Source: Elephas maximus indicus
Lineage: Eukaryota > Chordata > Mammalia > Proboscidea > Elephantidae
DNA length: 64,000 nt
Reading direction: 5' to 3'
Assembly: GCF_024166365.1 (NCBI RefSeq)
Contig: NC_064823.1
Location: 2,288,924-2,352,923, forward strand
Of this stretch, positions 59,301 to 64,000 are shown in pieces (position 1 is the stretch's first letter; each line of letters starts with the position of its first letter). A program made the translations under genes and the position numbers. Under the pieces are notes generated by a model. That model did no database searches. It had not been told where the DNA came from and saw nothing but the letters and a program-made list of their open reading frames with translations.

Positions 59301-60726
59301 TCTAAGGGTGATGGAAAAATTCAGGAACAGTCAATGGCGATCGCTGAACAACATGTGGACATATTCAATGTCAATGAACTGTATATGTGAAGATTACTGA
59401 AATGGCAAATGTATTGCTACCTATATATTTACCACAATAAAAAAATTTTAAGGGAAAAAAAAGAATTCTAATCCTCTTCTTCCTCCATCAACAATATATC
59501 CAGAAGGTCCCCAAGTTCTTATCCAATGTATCTCTGAAATCTCCCTCAAAACAATCCTCGTATCTTCATTTCCCCTGCTGTATACATGGCTTTGTTATCT
59601 GTTACCTAAATGGCTCAAGTGCTTAACTGTTCTATCTTTAGTCCCTCTACCAGCATCCCGCATCCCCAAATCCTGCTTCCATCTTCCGAAAATATTAATC
59701 CGATAATGTTGGCTTAAATAATGGAGAACATACTCTAAATCCCTCAGTACATCACTCAAGACTCTCTGCAATGTGTCTCCAATTTAACATTCTGTTCACC
59801 TCTCCAACCACTCCTCTGCACGTATTCAGTGCTCCAGGCACAAAGGACTCCCTACAGCTCCCAGATATTCATGTACTTCTATTTCTCTGCGCCTTCCTGG
59901 CACTGTTCTTCTATATGGAATGTCTTCCCCTATCCAATCACCAACGTCCAGCTCAAATGTCACCTTTTGTGGAACTACCCTTACAGTTCTTTCCCTGTTC
60001 CAGCCAAAATAAATTGCTCCTTCCTCTATACTGACAGAGAAAAATGGTGAATGAGAAGAAATAAGTGCTAAATACTGTACTAGTGCTGAGACTACAGATA
60101 TTAAATGAGTGAACACTCCTCTTCTTAAGGAACTTAAAATTTATTGAGGAAGAACAAGAGTAAATCCAAAGTACGATGTAACAGGTTAAATGCTATGCTA
60201 CAGCGCTCTAAGTGAGGACAGAGCAAAGGCACCTAACTCAGACTAGAGGAGCCAGGCAGGACCTGCCTGGAGGAGAGAGGAGCTGACTTTTAAAGGACAA
60301 GAAGAACATAGTAGCTGAAGCTATTTATGTAATATTTTAATACATTTAATATTTATGTAATTTAATACAATGTTTTAAATTATATTAAAGAAGAGCAGTT
60401 GTACACAACTAGATACAGGTTTCAGTCCTGCTTTTATCACTAGTTGTGTAATATTGTACAAGTCACCTCATCTCTCTGGACTTTAATTCCTCACCAAGTG
60501 AAATGAGATGACTGAATTAGATGACCTCCACAACCTTTTGTGTTCCAAAGGTTCACAAATCTGTGTGATCTCTATAACTTACGAGGTACAAATGCCTAAT
60601 AAAAAAGAATACTGTAAAAACAGCATACCTGGCATCCTTCTCAGGGTTGATATTCTTTTCCTTCATTATATCTTCTACACATTTGTCCACCTCGCTCTGC
60701 GTGACATGTGTAGCTTCCCGTAAAAC
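29203..60726 (-). CDS. ELMOD2: ELMOD2, ELMO domain-containing protein 2 (C-terminal six exons)
   Basis: ELMOD2 is a GTPase-activating protein for ARL2 and Arf GTPases, reported at the endoplasmic reticulum, lipid droplets and mitochondria. Six exons (60629-60726, 55864-55993, 41188-41321, 37618-37686, 36754-36887, 29203-29348) join in phase to 711 nt, giving 236 residues plus stop. This equals residues 58-293 of the 293-residue human protein. All internal GT donors and AG acceptors seen are intact and there is no stop or frameshift. The ELMO domain is complete. The catalytic arginine lies in [11 protein letters not shown], at residue 167 in human numbering. The N-terminal exon or exons lie beyond the right edge. 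The introns are loaded with transposons, and the last one holds a large minisatellite. Confidence 0.95.
29831..31855 (+). mobile_element. AfroSINE split by internal minisatellite expansion
   Basis: The left end, with its GGGGTGGCACGAGTGGTT head and GCAGAAGAAAGGCCTGGGTA body, belongs to the longer AfroSINE form also seen at 42.1 and 61.1 kb. The right end resumes at GGGGCTGACTCGATAGCAA, which matches the SINE 3' part. Everything between is the minisatellite. A normal copy would be about 200 bp, so this one has grown roughly tenfold. Confidence 0.85.
29951..31827. repeat. SINE-derived CpG-rich minisatellite, about 41 units of 45-47 bp
   Basis: I count about 41 head-to-tail units following the pattern GAGGGAGCCCTGTGGAGCAG, TTCTACTCCGCA, then ACACGGGGTCGCC or a length variant. 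Units differ mainly at a few sites: CAACACGGGG (45 bp), CAAGACGGGGG (46 bp), CAACACCGGGGG (47 bp), CAAAACGGGG, T or C after GCAG, and GGGG or GGAG before it. Each unit has about four CpGs. The unit corresponds to the AfroSINE segment running from the CCCTATGGGGCAGTTCTACT part to GGGTCGC, and the array is bordered by the left and right parts of that SINE. It lies in the last ELMOD2 intron, about 600 bp from the terminal coding exon. Long open frames across it are a by-product of a stop-free unit. Confidence 0.97.
32060..32215 (-). mobile_element. MIR SINE
   Basis: CATTTTACTGAAGAGGAAAC, then AAGGCACTGAGAGGTTAAAT and CACACAG give the antisense MIR core clearly. Confidence 0.8.
32216..33639. other. 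ELMOD2 last intron, unique part
   Basis: AT-rich intron sequence with no repeat or exon recognised. Confidence 0.4.
33640..33690. mobile_element. L2 3' fragment
   Basis: CTCCATGAACGTAGGGACTT and TATTCCCAGTGCCTG match the L2 3' end text. Confidence 0.5.
33889..34250 (+). pseudogene. RTE endonuclease-domain remnant
   Basis: Apurinic-endonuclease-like region with [12 protein letters not shown] and [15 protein letters not shown], followed by a frameshift and NYDACTD-type decay. Part of a dead retrotransposon. Confidence 0.75.
35430..35960 (+). pseudogene. RTE reverse-transcriptase remnant
   Basis: Contains [18 protein letters not shown] sequence split over frames, then [19 protein letters not shown] and YADD at about 35860-35875. 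Not a functional gene. Confidence 0.8.
36071..36753. other. ELMOD2 last intron, possible old repeat
   Basis: The part near 36110-36390 (GGTTATTATAGAGAGACTAG, then AAGGCTATCACAG) looks like an old, purine-rich mammalian repeat I cannot name. A T-rich piece at 36630-36690 with TTGTTGAGAATATACACAAC resembles the start of the L1 3' insertion at 51.0 kb. Confidence 0.3.
36754..36887 (-). CDS. ELMOD2: ELMOD2 exon, residues 201-245
   Basis: 134 bp, acceptor ACATAG, donor GTGAGT. It encodes [19 protein letters not shown], then [20 protein letters not shown] and FHQFY, the helical core of the ELMO domain. Confidence 0.94.
37618..37686 (-). CDS. ELMOD2: ELMOD2 exon, residues 178-201
   Basis: A short 69-bp exon, too small to stand out by length. 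Acceptor CTTAG, donor GTAAGA. It encodes [20 protein letters not shown] and then KLG, with split codons on both sides that join correctly to the neighbouring exons. Confidence 0.93.
37958..38440 (-). mobile_element. L1 3' fragment
   Basis: Antisense L1 3' end: AACAATAACTCAATGCTTCA, AGATACTTCATATTAATGAG and TTATCTGTTGATGGACATTG occur in the order of the L1 at 44.3-44.8 kb. Confidence 0.8.
38785..38828. repeat. (ATAC/ATAT)n microsatellite
   Basis: ACACATATACATATAAACAT repeated with small variations. Confidence 0.8.
39130..39435. mobile_element. TA-flanked palindromic DNA transposon (pogo/mariner type, non-autonomous)
   Basis: 306 bp with terminal inverted repeats CAGGTAGTCCCTGACTTAC and (right end) GTCTGGGACTACCTG, bounded by TA at 39128-39129 and 39436-39437. 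No transposase is encoded. The CAGG ends and TA target fit the pogo/Tigger group; I cannot name the family. Confidence 0.8.
39763..39847 (-). mobile_element. AfroSINE 5' fragment
   Basis: Antisense head, GGATTTGAACTGCCGACCTT to GCCACCAGGGCTCC; the 3' two thirds are absent. Confidence 0.8.
39874..39947 (-). tRNA. tRNA-Thr(AGT) pseudogene
   Basis: 74 nt folding to a tRNA shape that matches mammalian tRNA-Thr(AGT): A box TGGTTTAGCTGG, anticodon loop CTAGTAA and T arm CTGGGTTTGAATCCCAG. Damage includes C-A mismatches at two positions of the anticodon stem, mismatches at both ends of the acceptor stem, a B-box C to T (GGTTTGAATCC) and no nearby run of T as a Pol III terminator on this strand. It is better called a decayed tRNA gene than a working one. 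It is separate from the SINE fragment beside it. Confidence 0.8.
40197..40365 (+). mobile_element. AfroSINE with target-site duplication
   Basis: Full sense copy flanked by CATACTCAT at 40188-40196 and 40366-40374. Confidence 0.93.
41188..41321 (-). CDS. ELMOD2: ELMOD2 exon with catalytic arginine, residues 134-178
   Basis: 134 bp, acceptor TTTGTGCAG and donor GTAAGTG. It encodes [19 protein letters not shown] and the ELMOD signature [19 protein letters not shown]. The Arg in TDFRG is the residue known to be required for GAP activity in ELMOD proteins. Confidence 0.95.
41698..41740 (+). mobile_element. AfroSINE 3' fragment
   Basis: AAGTCAGAATCTACTCGATG GCTACTGG only. Confidence 0.6.
42142..42343 (+). 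mobile_element. AfroSINE, long form, with target-site duplication
   Basis: Contains the extra block CAGAAGAAAGGCCTGGCAAT and GAAAAATCAGCCATT seen also at 29.9 and 61.1 kb. Flanked by AATGAAAGAAGTA at 42129-42141 and 42344-42356. Confidence 0.92.
42581..42781 (-). mobile_element. AfroSINE, long form, with target-site duplication
   Basis: Antisense, flanked by TGCAGTAA at 42573-42580 and 42782-42789. Confidence 0.9.
42793..42910. mobile_element. MER5-like hAT remnant
   Basis: CCAGTGGTCCTCAAAATTTA at the left and AACACTGGTTCA at the right recall MER5 ends. Confidence 0.5.
42920..43012 (+). mobile_element. AfroSINE with internal deletion
   Basis: Head GGAGCTCTGGTGGCAGAGTG joins directly to the 3' part GAGTTGGAATCCACTCGACA. 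Confidence 0.8.
43300..43405 (-). mobile_element. MIR SINE remnant
   Basis: GAGTGCTAGGCACTATTTTA, AACAGCCCTTTGAGGTATGT and ATTATCCTGATTTTAT follow MIR order in antisense. Confidence 0.6.
43500..44295 (+). mobile_element. L1 3' UTR with poly(A), 5'-truncated
   Basis: Sense copy of the same 3' UTR type as 58.3-59.2 kb (AATGGACCACAACTACCACA; AATGTAGAACAAAATTC), ending in two A runs. Confidence 0.85.
45093..45588. mobile_element. Solo LTR inside the older L1
   Basis: 496 bp, TGTGACGGTTAAGGCTGTGT to CAGCCTAAGACA. Flanks ATGTG (45088-45092) and ATATA (45589-45593) are a decayed 5-bp duplication, since the L1 text resumes with CTTACTAG just after it. Contains an ATGTGCTTCACTGG-type 3' region; family not certain (ERVL/MaLR-like). 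Confidence 0.7.
46742..46800 (-). mobile_element. AfroSINE 3' fragment inside RTE copy 2
   Basis: AACCAAACCCAGTGCCGTTG AGTCGATTCTGATTCATAGC only; a 5'-truncated insertion. Confidence 0.75.
47960..48275 (+). pseudogene. RTE reverse-transcriptase remnant (copy 2)
   Basis: Contains [20 protein letters not shown] and [16 protein letters not shown], motifs of the non-LTR reverse transcriptase; the YADD region downstream is damaged. Confidence 0.8.
48650..48946 (+). pseudogene. RTE C-terminal remnant (copy 2)
   Basis: An open stretch with [14 protein letters not shown] and [19 protein letters not shown], the conserved C-terminal end of RTE proteins. Part of the dead element. Confidence 0.75.
51000..52080 (-). 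mobile_element. L1 3' UTR-type insertion in the older L1
   Basis: About 1.1 kb between AGTTAGGT repeats (50992-50999 and 52081-52088). It resembles the antisense 3' UTR of the L1 at 10.3-11.3 kb (GGCACCATCCAGTTCTGGTC). It carries its own SINE. Confidence 0.65.
51243..51415 (-). mobile_element. AfroSINE with target-site duplication
   Basis: Flanked by CTCAAGGCAGAC at 51231-51242 and 51416-51427; third level of nesting in the older L1. Confidence 0.93.
55165..55300 (+). mobile_element. MIR SINE remnant
   Basis: AAATCACTTCATCTCTGGGC followed by TAGATTCCTCAT and a GATCTCTAATG region suggests MIR. Confidence 0.5.
55864..55993 (-). CDS. ELMOD2: ELMOD2 exon, residues 90-133
   Basis: 130 bp with acceptor TTTTTCAG and donor GTAAGT. 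It starts [19 protein letters not shown] and ends [13 protein letters not shown]. The Ser codon 90 is split across the preceding junction. Confidence 0.94.
56030..56281. repeat. Local duplication, period 141 bp
   Basis: Two diverged copies of about 110-120 bp: AATGCCTTCCACAGCTTGTG at 56043 and AATGCCTTCCACAGCCTGTG at 56184, both continuing to GAGCCTCCTTAAACACAA and GCATTATACT. Sits in the ELMOD2 intron just upstream of the 55.9-kb exon. Confidence 0.85.
56605..59245 (+). mobile_element. L1, 5'-truncated, with an LTR-like insertion
   Basis: ORF2 C-terminal sequence (56645-57128, with [19 protein letters not shown] and [15 protein letters not shown]), then 3' UTR and A-rich tail. It is interrupted at 57262-58133. 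The frame is broken. Confidence 0.88.
57262..58133. mobile_element. LTR-like TG...CA insertion of unknown family
   Basis: 872 bp starting TGTGACGGATCCCTTTGG and ending GGCCGTTTTTACA. Its content is more GC-rich than the L1 around it. The L1 reads ACTGCTGCGA before it and ACTATGCTACGA after it, an apparent target duplication of about 10-12 bp, long for an LTR. No coding capacity recognised. Confidence 0.65.
59750..60040. mobile_element. L2 remnant
   Basis: TGGAATGTCTTCCCCTATCC and CCAGCTCAAATGTCACCTTT are typical L2 3' text. Confidence 0.6.
60400..60545 (+). mobile_element. MIR SINE
   Basis: TATCACTAGTTGTGTAATAT, then GTCACCTCATCTCTCTGGAC and AATTCCTCACC follow the MIR sense order. Confidence 0.75.
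60629..60726 (-). CDS. ELMOD2: ELMOD2 exon, residues 58-90
   Basis: 98 bp between acceptor AATAG and donor GTATGC. It encodes [20 protein letters not shown], matching the region just before the ELMO domain. It is the first ELMOD2 exon visible, entered in phase 0 from an exon outside the window. Confidence 0.93.
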
Positions 60727-61075
60727 CTATTGATGCGAAAGAGAAGTTGAATGAAAAATATCCCTTGTAGCTGAAAAAGAGTAGTCAATTTTGAGGCATG
60801 TGATCAACTTTACCATTCAGATATTAAACACAAATTTGTTTCAAATTTTCTCTAGGGCTAAAATTATGTAAATGTAAATATATTTTTTCATAAAAGAGAA
60901 GTAGCATGATGTATCTGATAACAACTTCCTTGATGAACAATCAAAAGGCTCTCGGTTAATGAGTTCTCAGCTAATGATCTGCTACACAGTATGATTATGA
61001 AGCAGACTTTTTTATAAAATACAAAGATTATATAACAAAAATATCTGTAGAAAAAATTAAAATGCAGAAATCAAC

Positions 61076-61285
61076 AGGGCGCTGGTGGTGCAATGGTTAA
61101 GTGCTCGGCTGCTAACCAAAAGGTTTGGTAGTTCAAATCCACCCAGTGACTCCATGGGAGAGAGACCTGGCAATCTACTTCCGTAAAGATGACAGCCGAG
61201 AAAACCCTATGAGGTGGTTCTACTAGGTCACATGGGGTCGCTGAGTTGGAACTGACTCACGGCACCCAGCGACAACAATCCTACC
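61076..61285 (+). mobile_element. AfroSINE, long form
   Basis: GCGCTGGTGGTGCAATGGTT to GACTCACGGCACCCAGCGAC. It includes the segment AAACCCTATGAGGTGGTTCT and ACATGGGGTCGCTGAG, an unexpanded counterpart of the minisatellite unit at 30-32 kb. Confidence 0.9.
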
Positions 61286-61559
61286 ACCAGAGATGGCCAC
61301 TTGCAACAGATGAGTGTCCATTCTTTTGGTCTTTTTTCTATGTACATAAAACACAGAAAAAACATATGTCTATAAAAATCCACTGGATCCTCCCTTTCAA
61401 CAAACAAGCAAGTTCACGCCTTCCTCACCCTTAAAAACTTTAACTCTTATCCCCCAGTAAGCTACCATCAAAATCCTCTCTGGTATCCTTTGTACTTCAG
61501 GCAAATTGAACTACTGTGTTATTTCCAATCACACCTGTAGTTATGCCTCTACTTATTTT

Positions 61560-61860
61560 GAGCCTTTCATCTGAAATGCTCCTTCACTCAGTCTCTAGAC
61601 CTAAATCCTCCCCATTTTAAAAATCAGCTTAAAGGTCAGGTCCAAGAAAATTTCACCAATCTCATTTGAGTGGAAGTATCCTTCCTTCTCTTGAAAGCCC
61701 CATAATAATTCATCTGTAGCCCTTTTATGACTCTTATCACCATCTATATTATAGTTATTTATATATTAAGTCATAAATTCCTTAAGGACAGAGACTGTAT
61801 CTGGTTCACCTTTTCCTATCCTGCATGTAATAGATAGTAGTTGACAAATGTTAAATGGAT
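61560..61860. mobile_element. L2 remnant
   Basis: GAAATGCTCCTTCACTCAGT, CAGGTCCAAGAAAATTTCAC and CCTTAAGGACAGAGACTGTA are L2 3' end text. Confidence 0.65.
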
Positions 61861-62247
61861 GGAAATATTCAACAGATAAAAATTTTAAGGACAACTTTTT
61901 CAGTAAAAGATATATAAAGCAACACATAAAATTATTTAAAAGAAGGAAGGAAAAAGGGAGGCAGGCTCGCTCCTCAGAGAAAACTAAAAGCTAAAAAAAA
62001 AACAATCAAAGATTCTAACAATCAGTAAGGGTGCAGATATGGCCAACAAGGTCTAGTTTGTCAAGGCCTGGGATAATCTGGCTACAGGAAATGTCTTGAA
62101 GCTTAAACAGCAGCAGAAGTAAAAGGGCTGCCTTCACCATGGGTGGAAATCCAAGAAACACGACTTGGTCAGTTTGGAGAATGCATATACTATTTCCAAC
62201 AGAAACAAAGTATGGTCCCAGAACGGTCCCCCAAAGCACACTCATCT
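61861..62247. other. ELMOD2 intron, nothing recognised
   Basis: AT-rich intronic DNA without exon, RNA gene or repeat that I can support. The same holds for 18021-18350, 22112-22775, 40375-41187, 41741-42128, 55301-55863 and 62431-63169. Confidence 0.4.
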
Positions 62248-62430
62248 ATTAATACACTGGTTTTCAAAGAGTTGCTCCTGACCAGCAGGAGCAACAGCAG
62301 TTATTACTTGGCAATGTGTTAGAAGTGCAACCAGAGCGGAATCAGGAACTGTGGTGGTAGGGCCCAGTCATCTCTGTTTTAACAAGTCTCTGGGGACTCT
62401 GATGCATGTTCAAGTTTGAGAACACTGTTG
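62248..62430. mobile_element. MER5A-like hAT remnant
   Basis: ACTGGTTTTCAAAGAGTTGC at the left and TCAAGTTTGAGAACACTGTT at the right are the inverted ends of MER5A. Confidence 0.65.
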
Positions 62431-63169
62431 TAATAGATCTGAAATACAGCACTTCTCCAAGTACATCTGCTACAATTTATGATGCTGTTTCTTTGGGAAA
62501 ATGCATCCCAAGTTCCAGCTAAAGGAATTACGTAGGTAGATAAAATAAAATAAATTTTTAGAGCCAGCAACATGTTAGCTTTCTGGAACTCTGCATTTCA
62601 TTTAAAATAAAAAGAATATCAGTCACTCTCTAAGTATTCTGAACACGTGAGTAGGACTCTGGATTCCACCCCAATATTCATTCGTGTGTATGAGTTATTC
62701 TTACACAGACCGTTTGTAAATAGAGGCTGCAACTAAATCAGTAAAGCAACATTTTTACAGGTGCCCTCTGGAACATAAATGGCATATTTTGTTACTGGTG
62801 TAAATCAGTAACTCATATCAACATCACTAGGCAGCAGCAAGTCAATATTCTTTTACCTCGACTCACATTTTGCAACACGACCAGGCACACTCGTATATAC
62901 ATAAGTATACGTGAAATATATAGAGATAGAAGAACACATACGTACATAACTGAGATTAAAACTTCAGAAAACAGTATTTAACCTCATGATGAACAATGTT
63001 TTTGAGTTATTTTCCATCCTGATCCTTTTGTTGTGGTTGTCGTTTTATACTGGTTTTGATCCACTACGGGATTTCACACAATGCTCTAGATGACCCACAC
63101 TGTACCTCCGCCACACCAAACAAGCCATATACACAAAAAATGGTGAACTACTATAAGGAACTGACAGCA

Positions 63170-63600
63170 TGTAGCAGCCTGAGTCACTTGGTCTGAATTT
63201 TTCACTCCCCCACAATTAAATTATCTCTCCACATGCCTACTATCATGGCCTTATGGGGGGCCCAGTGTCTTTCTCTACCCCTTGACTTGGGCTTGGCCAT
63301 GTAACTTACTTTAGCCAATGGGATGTTAATGACTGTGGTGCAAGAAGACTTAAAATATGCCTGTGTGGTTGGGCCTGCCCTCCTTGTTCAGTGATCCACT
63401 GCGAGAGAAAAATTCCCCAGGTACCCATTATCCTCCAACCTGGGTCCAAGAATGAGACCACTGGAACAGACCTGAACTTGACCACAGCTTGAAGCAGAGC
63501 CCCTCCTGCAGGCCCACAGACACGTGTGCAAGAAATGATGTACTGCTAAATGCTCTTGATATTTTATCACAGTCTATTATTACATAGCAAAAGCTGACCA
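63170..63600. mobile_element. MLT1-like LTR remnant
   Basis: GGGCTTGGCCATGTAACTTA, CTTTAGCCAATGGGATGTTA and ACTTAAAATATGCCTGTGTG follow the MLT1 text. Confidence 0.6.
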
Positions 63601-63845
63601 AAAAAAAAAAAGTGAGGTATGACTTACTTTGATTCAAATGGTACAAGACACAAGGTCCTTAGTAACTCTCCAAACTTATCTTTGTCTCATACAAGAACCT
63701 ATCCTGAGGATACAGTCTAAGAGAAGGCTTTTCACAAGACCCTGCTTTCCCAAAACCAATCGACCCTTGAGATAAAATAACCAAGTAAAATCTCAGAACA
63801 AGACAAATTATTCAAATACCTTCTTTGTGTGAGAGTGGCACACAA

Positions 63846-63862
63846 ATACACACACACACAGA
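63846..63862. repeat. (CA)n microsatellite
   Basis: Short ACACACAC run. Confidence 0.7.
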
Positions 63863-63937
63863 GAGAAAATTTTTAACAGCAATATTACTTCTCTAGAAGG
63901 AAAACTTCACTCAATACTCATCACAGCAAAGACTCTT

Positions 63938-64000
63938 CTATTATTATTGTTGTTGTCAGGTGCCGTCAAGTTGGATTACACTCATAATGAACCTGTAGAA
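63938..64000 (-). mobile_element. AfroSINE or RTE 3' end, cut by window
   Basis: ATTGTTGTTGTCAGGTGCCG TCAAGTTGG is the antisense tail shared by RTE and AfroSINE. Confidence 0.7.

Overview
The window is nuclear DNA from a placental mammal, almost certainly an afrotherian and most likely an elephant. The tell-tale repeats are more than twenty copies of a tRNA-derived SINE with the AfroSINE sequence, RTE (BovB-like) LINEs, and L1 elements whose 3' UTRs share a distinctive afrotherian-looking sequence. The gene order, UCP1 and ELMOD2 in convergent orientation, matches the conserved mammalian arrangement (human chromosome 4q31).

Left part (1-24.8 kb): a UCP1 (uncoupling protein 1, brown-fat thermogenin) locus on the + strand. 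All six coding exons can be found by similarity, but the gene is a pseudogene. The start codon is ACG, the exon 1 donor reads AT, exon 3 has lost 6 bp at its start and 1 bp inside, and the exon 4 donor reads CT next to a 28-bp tandem duplication. Two residues of the mitochondrial-carrier signatures are also replaced. Exons 2, 5 and 6 are clean. The TATA box and GC-rich promoter are still visible. Intron 3 holds a full-length (about 7.5 kb) decayed L1 with target-site duplications. Intron 4 holds a Tigger1 DNA transposon that was itself interrupted by a solo LTR.

Right part (about 25-64 kb): ELMOD2 on the - strand, an Arf-family GTPase-activating protein. Six coding exons with intact splice sites and matching phases encode the C-terminal 236 residues, including the whole ELMO domain and its catalytic arginine. 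The first 57 or so codons lie beyond the right edge. The introns are packed with repeats: two RTE copies (one with a 5' inversion), a stratified L1 carrying nested LTR, RTE, L1 3'-UTR and SINE insertions, another L1 split by a TG...CA element, a TA-flanked palindromic transposon and a degenerate tRNA-Thr(AGT) gene.

The most unusual object is in the last ELMOD2 intron: a 1.9-kb, CpG-dense minisatellite of about 41 units of 45-47 bp (29951-31827). Its unit is a piece of an AfroSINE, and the array is still flanked by the two ends of that SINE. A second AfroSINE near 2.5 kb shows a small-scale tandem amplification of the same segment, so this part of the SINE appears prone to expansion. All comparisons to human proteins, repeat consensus sequences and published gene losses are from memory and were not computed.
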